DNA of 64,000 nucleotides from Actinoplanes derwentensis (GTDB lineage Bacteria; Actinomycetota; Actinomycetes; Mycobacteriales; Micromonosporaceae), in NCBI RefSeq assembly GCF_900104725.1, contig NZ_LT629758.1:7040001-7104000 (forward strand), given 5' to 3'. The notes beneath the pieces are model-generated. The model was not told the DNA's origin, ran no database searches, and was given only the letters and a program-made list of their open reading frames with translations. This document shows, piece by piece, positions 33,938 through 43,600 of the stretch. The position numbers and the translations under genes were made by a program. The number at the start of each line of letters is the position of its first letter. The first letter of the stretch is position 1.

Positions 33938-35061
33938 TGCTGCCGTACGGACGACAGTCCATCGACGACTCCGACGTGGCGGCGGTCGTCGAGGCCCTGG
34001 GCAGTGACTGGCTGACCACCGGGCCGCGGGTCGCCGAGTTCGAGGCCCTGTTGGCGGACGTCGCGGGCGCACCCTGCGTGACGGTTACCAACGGGACGAC
34101 GGCGTTGCACGCGGCCTACGCCGCAACGGGCGTGACCAGTGGAGACGAGGTCGTCACCACGCCGATGACGTTCGTGGCCACCGCCTCGGGCGCGGCCATG
34201 CTCGGGGCGAAGGTGGTGTTCGCGGACGTCGAACAGGACTCCGCGAACATCGACCCGGCGGCCGTGGAAGCGGCGGTCACATCACGCACCAAGGTCATCG
34301 CGGCGGTGGACTACGCGGGTGTGCCCGCCGACTACGACCGGCTCCGCAAGATCGCTGACAGCGCCGGGTCCTACCTGCTGGGCGACGCCGCCCACTCGAT
34401 CGGATCGTCGTACCGGGGCCGGCCGGTGGGCACGCTCGCCGACCTGACCACGTTCTCGTTCTTCCCGACCAAGAACTTCACCACCGCCGAGGGCGGAGCG
34501 ATCGCCTCGACCCGGCCCGAGCTGGTCACCCGGCTGCGGGAGTTCCGGACCGTCGGGCTGGTCCGGGACCGGGCGAAGATGCGGTACCCGGACGAGGGCG
34601 CCTGGCATCAGGAAGTGCACGAGTTCGGCCTGAACTACCGGCTGCCCGACGTGCTCTGTGCCCTGGGCAGCTCCCAGTTGCGGCGGCTCGGCGCGTTCAA
34701 GGCGCGGCGGCAGCAACTCGTCGCCCGCTACGACGCACTGCTCGACGACGTGCCCGGCCTGCGCCTGCCGGTGCACGGCGAGGGTGTCGACGCGATGCGG
34801 CACCTCTATCCGGTGCGGATCCTCGACGGCCGCCGCCGTGAGGTGTTCGAGCGGATGCGCGCCGACGGGATCCTGGTCCAGGTCAACTACGTCCCGGTGT
34901 ACTGGCACCCGGTCTTCGAGGACCTCGGCTACCGGCGGGGCCTGTGCCCGAACGCCGAGGCGTTCTATGCCGAGCAGCTGTCCCTGCCACTCTTCGCCGA
35001 CCTCACCGACAGTGACCAGGACCGTGTGGTCGAGGCTCTGCGCGGCATCCTCAGGAGCTGA
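33937..35061 (+). CDS. pseC: UDP-4-keto-sugar aminotransferase PseC
   Basis: A 374-residue DegT/DnrJ/EryC1-family PLP enzyme. Its start LPYGRQSIDDSDVAAVVEAL with WLTTGPRVAEFE is characteristic of PseC. Other features are VTVTNGTTALHAAY, DYAGVPADYDRL, LLGDAAHSIGSSYRG and the PLP Lys in FSFFPTKNFTTAEGG (near residue 186). It transfers an amino group to UDP-4-keto-L-AltNAc made by PseB. An earlier in-frame extension is contradicted by the TGATG junction with pseB. Confidence 0.93.
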   Translation: MLPYGRQSIDDSDVAAVVEALGSDWLTTGPRVAEFEALLADVAGAPCVTVTNGTTALHAAYAATGVTSGDEVVTTPMTFVATASGAAMLGAKVVFADVEQDSANIDPAAVEAAVTSRTKVIAAVDYAGVPADYDRLRKIADSAGSYLLGDAAHSIGSSYRGRPVGTLADLTTFSFFPTKNFTTAEGGAIASTRPELVTRLREFRTVGLVRDRAKMRYPDEGAWHQEVHEFGLNYRLPDVLCALGSSQLRRLGAFKARRQQLVARYDALLDDVPGLRLPVHGEGVDAMRHLYPVRILDGRRREVFERMRADGILVQVNYVPVYWHPVFEDLGYRRGLCPNAEAFYAEQLSLPLFADLTDSDQDRVVEALRGILRS

Positions 35062-35064
35062 CGG

Positions 35065-35874
35065 GTGCACCACGGCAACCACTTCTACGGACACGCCCAC
35101 GTCCTCGCCGAATACTGCGGACTGGACCCGGCCGACCCGCCCCGGGTCGACGGGTACCTGCAGCACGGCTGGAACGTGGTGGACGGGTTGGGCGCGGGCA
35201 CCCCGTACGCGCCCGGCCGTCCGATCTTCGTGTGGTCCGAACGCACCCGCCGCCGGGCCTGGTCGATGAACCGCCCACTGGCCACAGTGACCGGTGCCCC
35301 GTTCCTCTACCTGCTGCGTTCCGCGGCCGGCGCCGGAACGAACGAGCCTCGGGAGGGGACCATCTGGTACCCGTTCCACGGGTGGGAGGGGCAGAAGGTC
35401 AGCGGGGATCATCATCGGCTGATCGACGAGATCACCGCCACCGAGAGCGGGCCGATCACGTTCTGTCTCTACTGGAACGAATTCGAGGACGGCCGGATCC
35501 GGGCCCTGTACGAGCGGTCCGGACGGGTCATCTGCCACGGGTACCGGGGTTACATGCGGCAGCGCACCGACGCCCGGTTCCTGCACCGTCAGCTCGCCGA
35601 ACTGCGCCGGCACCGCCGGGTGGCGTCGAATCGGCTGAGCACCGCGATCCTCTACGGCACCGCCGCCGGTTGTGAGCCCGCGGTGTACGGCGACCCGATG
35701 TACCTGGACCGCGAGGACACCACCACACCCGACCGGATCCGCCGCGAGTGGCCGGAACTGCACGGTGCCGCCCCCGACCCGGCGCTGGCCCGTGAGACGG
35801 TACTGGCCGAGTTGGGTGACGGCCATCTGGCGTCCCCGGCCGAGCTGCGCGCGATCCTGGGCTGGCCGGCGTGA
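35065..35874 (+). CDS. HGW-motif putative glycosyltransferase, copy 2
   Basis: A 269-residue paralog of the protein at 23604-24431, starting at GTG with AGGAG at 35053-35057. Shared landmarks are MHHGNHFYGHAHVLAEYC, RVDGYLQHGWNVVDGL, IFVWSERTRRRAWS, TIWYPFHGWEGQKVSGDHHR, FCLYWNEFED, VICHGYRGY, LRRHRRVASNRLSTAILYG and AVYGDPMYLD. It sits between pseC and a Rossmann-like gene in the Pse operon, overlapping the latter as GTGA. Transfer of an activated nonulosonic acid is the most economical guess; the family is not one I can name. Confidence 0.72.
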   Translation: MHHGNHFYGHAHVLAEYCGLDPADPPRVDGYLQHGWNVVDGLGAGTPYAPGRPIFVWSERTRRRAWSMNRPLATVTGAPFLYLLRSAAGAGTNEPREGTIWYPFHGWEGQKVSGDHHRLIDEITATESGPITFCLYWNEFEDGRIRALYERSGRVICHGYRGYMRQRTDARFLHRQLAELRRHRRVASNRLSTAILYGTAAGCEPAVYGDPMYLDREDTTTPDRIRREWPELHGAAPDPALARETVLAELGDGHLASPAELRAILGWPA

Positions 35875-37382
35875 TCACCATGATCGGCGGCGAGATGCCG
35901 GAGTACGCCGAGGAGCATCCGCCCGCCTCCGGCCCGCTCTACCGGCACCTGGCCGACCGGCTGCCCACCGGCATCCGGGTTCTGGTCGCCGGGCCGCACG
36001 ACGCCGGGCTGGTCCGGGCACTGGCCGACCGGCGCGAGGTGACCTGTCTGCTCCGGTCCCGGCCGGACGCCGAGGCACTGGCCGATACCGACGTCACGGT
36101 GCTCTGCGGCACCCTGTCCAAACTGACCGACGCGGACCGGTACGACACGGTGATCGCCTTCGACGGTGTCGGCCGCCTCTGCTCGCCGGAGGACACCCCG
36201 CTCGACTGGGCCGAATCGGTCCGGGTCCTCAAGCGGTCACTGCGGCCCGGTGGCACTCTGCTGCTCACGGTCGAGAACGAGCTGGGCGTACACCGCCTGG
36301 TCGATCCGGGAACACCGGCCGCCGACCGGGCCGCCGACGCCTGGAACGCGGCCGCCGAGTTCGGGACCGCACCGGGCCGGGCCGATCGGGTGGCCGCGGT
36401 GCTCGGAGCCGAGGGCCTGCCGGTCTCCGGGATGGCCGCCCTCTGGCCACTGCCCGAGAGCCCGGCACTGCTGGTCGACTCCGAGACGCTGCGGTACGGG
36501 CCGCTGGACGCGCTCGCCGCCCTGGCCGCGAACGTGACCGCGGCGGCGTACCGGCAAGGGTCTGTCCTCAGTGATCCCCGGCGGCTCGCCGCCGCGTCGG
36601 TGCGTCGCGGGATCGGCGCCGAGCTGGCCCCCGCCTGGCTGGCCGTCGCCCAGCGAGCCGCCCGTCCGGGTCAGGGACTCCAGCTGCCGCCGGTGCTGTT
36701 CGCCAGCAGTTCGGTAGCCGGCGGATCAGGAACCGGCGGCTCGGGGACGGTCACCGAGATCGTCGGCACGCCGGAGGGCTGGCTGCGCCGGACGGCGAAC
36801 GGGGCCGCCGAACCGCTGCCGGCCGGGCACCTGCTGGAGGAGAGGCTGCTCGGGGCGGCGCTCGGCCACGATCTGCCGGAGTTGCGGCGGCTGCTCACCG
36901 GTTGGATGACCGAGCTGCCGATGGCGACCGCCGGGAACGTCCTCGTCGACGGCGAACGGTTCACGGTCCTGGACCCGAACGAGCCGGACCGTTCGGACGT
37001 GTTGGCTCGATTCGCCCACACGCTGATCGACGGCGGATATCACCACCCGTGGCCGGGTATCACCGACGTGGTCCGGCTGATCGCGGTCCTGGCCGGAGCC
37101 GCTGGACACCCCACCCCTTCCGACATCTCCGAAATGCCGGAGGGGTTCGAGCCGCTGGGCCGCCGCGAACAGCAGAACCAGATCGCCGCACTGCGGCGAC
37201 AACTCGCCGACGCCGAGGAACGCGCCCGGTTCTTCGAAGTCGAACTGGAGAAACGCGAGGCCGAACTGGGCCGCGCCAAGACACAGATCGCCGCGTTCAG
37301 CGGCAACCTCGGCTTCCGCGCCGCCAAAGCCGGGCTCGTCCTGGCCCGCGCGGCCCGCAATCGCATCCGAAAAGGACGATGA
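35871..37382 (+). CDS. degenerate Rossmann/methyltransferase-like protein, copy 2
   Basis: A 503-residue paralog of the protein at 21907-23607. The Rossmann-like half shows RVLVAGPHDAGLVRALADRR, LLRSRPDAEALADTDVTVL, YDTVIAFDGVGRLCSPED and RSLRPGGTLLLTVENELGVH; the shared SVLSDPRRLAAASVRRG segment is near residue 230. Unlike copy 1, it ends in a clear coiled coil (about residues 420-470, RREQQNQIAALRRQLADAEE) followed by a basic tail. SAM-binding Gly residues are not canonical. It overlaps both neighbours by 4 bases in the pse operon. Confidence 0.75.
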   Translation: MITMIGGEMPEYAEEHPPASGPLYRHLADRLPTGIRVLVAGPHDAGLVRALADRREVTCLLRSRPDAEALADTDVTVLCGTLSKLTDADRYDTVIAFDGVGRLCSPEDTPLDWAESVRVLKRSLRPGGTLLLTVENELGVHRLVDPGTPAADRAADAWNAAAEFGTAPGRADRVAAVLGAEGLPVSGMAALWPLPESPALLVDSETLRYGPLDALAALAANVTAAAYRQGSVLSDPRRLAAASVRRGIGAELAPAWLAVAQRAARPGQGLQLPPVLFASSSVAGGSGTGGSGTVTEIVGTPEGWLRRTANGAAEPLPAGHLLEERLLGAALGHDLPELRRLLTGWMTELPMATAGNVLVDGERFTVLDPNEPDRSDVLARFAHTLIDGGYHHPWPGITDVVRLIAVLAGAAGHPTPSDISEMPEGFEPLGRREQQNQIAALRRQLADAEERARFFEVELEKREAELGRAKTQIAAFSGNLGFRAAKAGLVLARAARNRIRKGR

Positions 37383-38107
37383 TGACCACCCTCGGGATCA
37401 TTCAGGCCCGGATGGGCTCCACCCGGCTGCCCGGCAAGGTGCTGCGCGAACTCGGCGGCCGGACCGTTCTCGACCGGGTGGCCAGGGCCGCCCGGGAGAG
37501 CGGCGTCCTCGACGACCTCGTGGTGGCCACCACGATCGAACCGGACGACGACGCGGTCGCCGCCGAATGCGCGCGGATCGGGATCGACTGCTACCGCGGG
37601 CCGGTCGACGACGTGCTGACCCGGTTCCTCGGGGTGCTGGAGACCCGGTCGGCCGAGCACGTCATGCGGTTCACCGCGGACTGCCCGCTGCTCGACCCGC
37701 GGCTGGTCGCCCGCGCCTACCGGGTGTTCGCGGCGGCCGGGGCCGACTACCTGACCACGTCGATCACCCGGACCCTGCCGCGCGGGCTGGACGTCGAGGT
37801 GGTCCGGGGAGCGGTGCTCAAAGAGATCGACAAGATGGCGTACGACCACCACCGCACGCATGTGACCTCGTACATCTACTCGCACCCGGCTGATTTCGAC
37901 GTGGTCGGGATGACCGTGCTGCCGGATCTGTCGTACCTGCGGCTCACCCTGGACACCGAGGACGACTGGCGGCTCATCGAGACGATCGTCGACCACTTCG
38001 GGGACGCGCCGGTGGCCGTCCGGGAACTCGCCGGCTGGCTCGCCGACCGCCCCGAACTCGCCAGCTTGAACGCGCACATCGCCCAGAAGGAACTCGAGCA
38101 AGCGTGA
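37379..38107 (+). CDS. pseF: PseF/SpsF-type cytidylyltransferase
   Basis: A 242-residue nucleotidyltransferase with IIQARMGSTRLPGKVLREL at the start, then VVATTIEPDDDAVAAEC, RFTADCPLLDPRLVARAY (metal Asp) and LRLTLDTEDDWRLIETI. This is the SpsF-like group of CMP-sugar synthases, often beside PseG (SpsG) homologues. It probably activates pseudaminic acid to CMP-Pse. It is coupled to both neighbours (ATGA and GTGA overlaps). ATG 37379 and ATG 37382 are both possible starts. Confidence 0.82.
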   Translation: MMTTLGIIQARMGSTRLPGKVLRELGGRTVLDRVARAARESGVLDDLVVATTIEPDDDAVAAECARIGIDCYRGPVDDVLTRFLGVLETRSAEHVMRFTADCPLLDPRLVARAYRVFAAAGADYLTTSITRTLPRGLDVEVVRGAVLKEIDKMAYDHHRTHVTSYIYSHPADFDVVGMTVLPDLSYLRLTLDTEDDWRLIETIVDHFGDAPVAVRELAGWLADRPELASLNAHIAQKELEQA

Positions 38108-39108
38108 TCGTCGGGATCAGGTGTGACGCGGGGCCGAAGACCGGGGTCGGGCATCTGGTGCGGTGCGTGGCCCTGGCTGAGGAACTCGTCAGCCGTGGGG
38201 TGGACGTGCACTTCCTCAGCGACCTCGGCGGCGTGACCTGGGCCGAGGCGCAACTGCGGCAGCGCGGGCTGCCGTGGCATCCGGCCCCCTACGACGAGGT
38301 CGGGCTGGTCGCGGCGGCCGAACGGCTGGGACTGGACGCGCTGGTGGTGGACTCGTACACGCTGCCGCCGTCGCACGCCAAGGCGGTTCGGGCCACCGGG
38401 CGGACCGTGCTGGCCATCGTGGACGGTGACACCCGTGGGCAGGACGCGGACGTCTACGTCGATCAGAACCTGGACACCACGCTCGACGCGGACGGAACGC
38501 TGCTGACCGGAATCGATTACGCGCTGCTGCGTTCGGCGGTGCGACGGCTGCGTCCGGCCACTGCTCCGGTGCACCTGTCCGGGCGTACGCCCAAGGTGGT
38601 CGCCTTTTTCGGTGGAACCGACGCCTATCGGGCCGCGCCGCAGGTCGCGCGACTGCTCGCGGGCACCGCGGCGCCTTTCGACGCGACCGTGATCGCCGCC
38701 GACCCGAGCCTGCGCGCCGAACTCCTCACGATCCCGGCCGGCGAGAGCCAGCGATTCGCGATCATCGACCCGACCGACCGGCTGCCGGAGTTGCTCGTCG
38801 AGGCCGACCTGGTGGTCAGCGCCAGCGGCACGTCGACCTGGGAACTGCTCTGCCTCGGTCGGGCGGCGGCCCTGGTCTGGGTGATCGACAATCAGATTCT
38901 CGGGTACGAGAAAGCAGTCGCCCGTGGTTACGCCGCCGGGATCGGCAGGCTCGGTGAGTTCGGCCCGGACGCCGTCACGACACTGCGCCGGCTGCTGCTG
39001 AATCCGGCCGACCGCACCGCGCTCGCCGTCCGGGGCTGGGCCGCTGTCGACGGCCGCGGGGTCGAACGAGTGGCAGACGTCCTGGTCAGGGAGTCGTCAC
39101 CTCGATGA
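38104..39108 (+). CDS. pseG: UDP-2,4-diacetamido-2,4,6-trideoxy-altropyranose hydrolase PseG
   Basis: A 334-residue GT-B-fold hydrolase. The start GIRCDAGPKTGVGHLVRCVA contains the PseG GxGHxxR signature; VVDSYTLPPSHAKAVR, VYVDQNLDTT, VVAFFGGTDAYRAAPQVARL and VVSASGTSTWELLCLGRAAA follow. It removes UDP from UDP-6-deoxy-AltdiNAc before PseI acts. It is the last gene of the pse operon and overlaps the convergent oxidoreductase gene by 23 bases. Confidence 0.9.
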   Translation: MIVGIRCDAGPKTGVGHLVRCVALAEELVSRGVDVHFLSDLGGVTWAEAQLRQRGLPWHPAPYDEVGLVAAAERLGLDALVVDSYTLPPSHAKAVRATGRTVLAIVDGDTRGQDADVYVDQNLDTTLDADGTLLTGIDYALLRSAVRRLRPATAPVHLSGRTPKVVAFFGGTDAYRAAPQVARLLAGTAAPFDATVIAADPSLRAELLTIPAGESQRFAIIDPTDRLPELLVEADLVVSASGTSTWELLCLGRAAALVWVIDNQILGYEKAVARGYAAGIGRLGEFGPDAVTTLRRLLLNPADRTALAVRGWAAVDGRGVERVADVLVRESSPR

Positions 39109-40099
39109 TCACCTTGCCGATCACGTGGTTCTCGACCGCCTCGTGCGCCTCAGCGATGCGATCCAGCGGGAACCTGATGATCGGCAGCCCGGCCTGTTCG
39201 CCGACCCGGAAGGCACCCGTGTTGACCGCTTCGGCGACGGCCTCGACCGCGTTCGCCTTCTCCTGCGGGCTGGTCGTGTAGGTGAGCACGAAGTCGAGGC
39301 TGACGTTCTTCAGCATCGCCTTGAAACTGGGCACACTGAACTTGCCGCCGACGTAGATCGCGATGTTGCCGCCCGGGGCGATCACGTCCAGGTCCAGATC
39401 GAGGTTTCCGGTGTCTACCTCGACGATCAGCTCCGGGCCGTCAGGGCTGATCTCGCGCACCCGGGCGGCGACGTCCTCCTCCCGGTAGTTGACCACCGCA
39501 TCGGCACCGGCCGCGAGCGCCAGGTCCGCCTTCTCCTTCGAACTGACCGTGGCGAGCACCGTCGCACCGGCCCACTTGCCGAGCTGGATCGCCGCGTTAC
39601 CGACCGCGCCCGCGCCGCCGGCCACCAGCACGGTCCGGCCGTCCAGCGCGCCCGGTTCCAGCCGGGCCGGACCGTCCGCGGCCAACGTCAGGCACCGGTG
39701 CGCGGTCAGCGCCGGAATGCCCAGAGCGGCGCCGACCTCGAACGGAACGTCCTCGTTCATCCGGACCACCTGCCACCGGGGAAGCACCACATATTCCTGG
39801 GCGGTCCCGTTCGCCCGGCCGAACCCGGCGTCCCACACCCACACCGGGTCACCGGGCTCCAGATCGTGCACTCCTTCACCGAGCGCGTCCACCACTCCGG
39901 TGCCGTCCTGGTTCGGCACTCTCGGTGGCGTCACCCCGTCCGGCACACCCCGCCCGGCCCGGGTCCCGGTGTCGGTCGGGTTCACCGCCGAGTACACGAT
40001 CCGGACCCGCACCTCTCCCGCCCCGGCACCCGGAAGGTCCCGGTCGACGATCTGAAGAACGGAAGCGGGACCCGGCTCGTGAAAAACGGCAGCACGCAT
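39086..40099 (-). CDS. NADPH:quinone oxidoreductase-like MDR enzyme
   Basis: A 337-residue medium-chain reductase of the zeta-crystallin/QOR type without the structural zinc Cys cluster: GEVRVRIVYSAVNPTD, PNQDGTGVVDALGEGV, ALGIPALTAHRCL, the NADPH motif VLVAGGAGAVGNAAIQLGKW and the C-terminal RFPLDRIAEAHEAVEN. It reduces quinones or enones. It has no evident link to the adjacent pse genes. Confidence 0.9.
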   Translation of the reverse strand: MRAAVFHEPGPASVLQIVDRDLPGAGAGEVRVRIVYSAVNPTDTGTRAGRGVPDGVTPPRVPNQDGTGVVDALGEGVHDLEPGDPVWVWDAGFGRANGTAQEYVVLPRWQVVRMNEDVPFEVGAALGIPALTAHRCLTLAADGPARLEPGALDGRTVLVAGGAGAVGNAAIQLGKWAGATVLATVSSKEKADLALAAGADAVVNYREEDVAARVREISPDGPELIVEVDTGNLDLDLDVIAPGGNIAIYVGGKFSVPSFKAMLKNVSLDFVLTYTTSPQEKANAVEAVAEAVNTGAFRVGEQAGLPIIRFPLDRIAEAHEAVENHVIGKVIIEVTTP

Positions 40100-40176
40100 A
40101 CCCCCACCCTATTTCGCGCTCAGGCGTTCGTCCGGGTTGCCGAACAGGAGTAGTGCCGAGTTGGGGGGAGGCGACC

Positions 40177-40656
40177 GTGTCCACCGTGCTGATCGCTGAC
40201 GATGAGTTCGACCACCGTGAGCTGATGACGCTCGTGCTGCACCGGCTCGGATACGACGTGGTGACCGCCGGAGACTCGGGTGCCGCGCTGGAGTTGCTGA
40301 CCGCCGGTGGGATCGACGCGTTGCTGACTGACGTACGCATGCCGGGTGTCTCGGGAATCGAACTGTGCCGGATCGTCCGGAACTCCCCGGCCATCGCTGC
40401 CACACCGGTGATGGTGATCAGCGCCGACGTGCACCGTCATCACATCATGACCGCGTTGCACGCCGGCGCCGACGACTTCCTGCCGAAACCGTTCAGCCGG
40501 GTGCAACTCGGCACCCGGCTGGAGGCGTTGCTCGGTATCCGGGCCGGCAAAGCGGCCCGTTCGGCGACGGCGGCCCGGGCGGCCCTGCTGGCCGCCCGGC
40601 AAGCTCTGGTTCTGGAGCAGAAACCGGAGCGACCGCCGTTCCGTCGTACCGCCTAG
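40177..40656 (+). CDS. stand-alone response regulator receiver protein
   Basis: A 159-residue protein with one CheY-like receiver: VLIADDEFDHRELMTLVL (acidic pocket), Asp in ALLTDVRMPGVSG (near residue 53), VISADVHRHHI and Lys in DDFLPKPFSRVQ. A helical tail of about 40 residues follows, with no DNA-binding domain. GTG at 40177 is preceded by GGGGGGAG. It probably acts by protein contact. No kinase is adjacent. Confidence 0.88.
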   Translation: MSTVLIADDEFDHRELMTLVLHRLGYDVVTAGDSGAALELLTAGGIDALLTDVRMPGVSGIELCRIVRNSPAIAATPVMVISADVHRHHIMTALHAGADDFLPKPFSRVQLGTRLEALLGIRAGKAARSATAARAALLAARQALVLEQKPERPPFRRTA

Positions 40657-40657
40657 C

Positions 40658-43600
40658 TCAGCGGATCGTGATCAGCTGAGCCTCGGTGGTACTGGTGTTG
40701 TCGTGACTCAGGACCAGCAGGCCCTTGGCCGGGCTCTTGGCGAACTCGGCCTTGTCGAGCGTGACCTTCGAGGTGAGCGACTTGTTCGGCGCGACCTCGC
40801 CGATCAGGCCGATGGTGAGCGCCGGCGTGAACGGGTTGAAGGTCGCGGTCCCGGCGATCTCATCGTCGTTGCCGTCGATGATGCCGACACTCTCCACGTG
40901 GTAGGTCAGGCGCGGGCTGGCCGCCGACAGGCACGGCGACCCGGCCTCACAGAGCTGCGAGACCAGCACCGGGAGCACGATGGTGCTGCTGTCGAACGGG
41001 GCGTCGGCGAAGAACTCCAGCGTGGCGCCGCCGGTCCGCAGGTCGAAGACCGCCGTGACCAGCTCGCCGGTCAGGTCACCGGTGGTGAGCAGGCCGTAGT
41101 CGGCGCCGACGACCAGGTAGTCGTCGATCTTGTCGCCGTTGACGTCGACGTACACGTCGAACTCGTTGCGGGCGGCGTTCGACAGCCGGTTGTGGGTGCT
41201 GACCGCGAACGCGATGGCGTTGTCGGCGGGCAGGCTCTGCACCCCGACGGCCTTCAGGTCGGCGGCACCGGCCGCGTCCTTCGCGTCGGACAGGCCCCAC
41301 GCGAACACGTCGGCGGTCCCGGCGACCGCACCCTTCTTGTTGGTCACGGTGGCCGTGGCCGCGCCCTTCTTCTTGAGGGCGTTGACGTCCAGCGCCGTGC
41401 TCACCTTCGACACGGCCTGCGGCACCAGGTAGTACGGCACCCGCAGCTTGACACCGTCGTTGCTCTTACCGGTCGGGGTGAGGGTGATCAGGCCCGCGAC
41501 GTCGTTGAACGCGCTGGAGTCACCCGCGGTCCCGGCCGCCACCTCGAGGGTGACACCGACCTCGGTCTCGCCCTTGCCGGCCAGGGTCACCTTGGTCTTC
41601 GACAGCTTGACCTTGTGCGGGCTGCCCGCGGGCAGGGTGGCCGCGACGGTGAAGGTCTGCTTGGTCCTGCTCAGGTTCTTGACCTTGATGACCTTGCGCT
41701 TGCTGTACGTCTTGTCCAGCTCGGCGAACCCGTAGTTCAGCGTGGCGGTGCCCTTGTCACCGAGCGCCACCACCTGGGTGTTCACCGCGCCCGGCGCCTG
41801 GATCAGACCGGCCCCGTTGACGCGGGTGGTGTAGTCGGAGACACCGGACGGGTCGGCCGTGTTGACCATGGCCGCCTTCCAGTACTCGACCTTGCGCCAG
41901 TCCGGGTGAGCCTGCTTGACCAGGGCCGCCTGACCGGCGGTCATCGGGGCGGCCATCGAGGTGCCGGACATGGCGACCGTGCCGTTGCCGGTGCCGACGC
42001 CCGCGGAGAAGATGCTGACGCCCGGAGCCGTGACGTCCGGCTTCAACCAGCTGTCACCGGTCCGTGCGCCACCCGACGAGAAGCTCGCCGTCGCCTTGTA
42101 GCCCGGGTTCTCCAGGTTGATGTTCTCCAGCGAGAGGCTGGATCCGTTCGCGGCCAGCAGGGTCGCGCCGGCCGATGACGGCACACCCAGGAACGGGATG
42201 GTGACGAGCGCAGCCTCGCCGGTGTCCGGGTTACTGGTGATCGGGCCCTCGTACGGCGGCAGCGAGTCCACGTTGTTCACCTGGATCACCGCGACCGCAC
42301 CGGCGGCCTGACCGTAGACCGCCTTGGCGACCCGGGCACAGGTGCCACGAGCCACCACCGCGATCGAGCCGGTCACGCCGGCCGCCGCGAACTCCGCGGT
42401 GCTGCAGCCCAGCGCGATGCCACCGGCACCGTTGCCGACCACCTTGATCGGCGCGGTCAGGCCATTGGCGAAGGTCGCGCCGTTGGCGTTGATCGCGTTC
42501 AGGCCCAACGACAGCTTCGCACCCGGGAAGGCCGGGGTCGGGTCGCTGGCGGCGACGCTGATCGTGCTGGTCGAGGACGCCGGGCTACCGGTGATGTACG
42601 GCGCCGGGCCGGAGTTGCCGGCCGAGGCGACCACGATCACGCCGTTCTTGGAGGCGTTGTCCGCGGCGACCGACTCCGGCGCGTCCGCGGTGCCGAACGG
42701 CGAGCCGAGCGACATGTTGATGACGTCCATGTCGTTGGCCACGGCCCAGTTGATGGCGTCCACCGTCATGTCGGTGGAGCCCTCACAGCCGAAGACGCGG
42801 ACCGCGTACAGGTCCACCTTCGGAGCCACGCCCGGACCGACGATCCACGACTTGGAGTTGATCGTGGCGCTGTCGTACGCACCCTTGTAGGTGCTGCCGT
42901 CAGCCAGCACACCGTAGCCGCCGACCGTACCGGCGACGTGGGTGCCGTGGCCGCCGCAGTCCAGCGGGTTGGCGTCGGGGTGCGGCACCGGCTGGTACGA
43001 GTCGCTGGCCGGGTCGGCGTCGTAGCTGTCACCGACCAGGTCGATGCCGCCCTTGACCTTCGGGGCCTTCGGGCCGAACAGCGCCGGGTCGGCCGCCGTG
43101 GTCTCCGTGGCGTGTGCGGCCTCGTACGCGGCGGTGGTGCCCGGTCCACCGAAGTCGGCGTGGGTGAAGTCGATGCCGGTGTCCAGAATGGCGACCTTGA
43201 CGCCTTCGCCGCGCAGGTTGTCCGGCGCGCTCCACACCGCCGGGGCGCCGATCATCGCCACCCCCCGGACGTTGTCCGGTTTGACCAGCTGGAGCGCGTG
43301 CACCTTGACCACGCCGGGCGCTGCGGCCAGCGACTCCAGTTCGTCGGCGGCGACCCGGACCTTGATGCCGTTGTAGGCGTCCTGGTACGCGCCGAGCACG
43401 GTGCCGCCGAGCTGACGGGCCTTCTTCTCGACCGGCACCTGCTCCGTGCGGATCCGTTCCCGGCGCTGCTTCTTCTGCGTCGTGGTCAACGGTTGCGCGG
43501 CGGCCGCGTCGACCACCGCGACCGGGTCCTCGCTGAGCTCGACCATGACGGTGACCTGACGGTCACGCATCCCGGCCGGCAGATTGTTGATCTTGGAACC

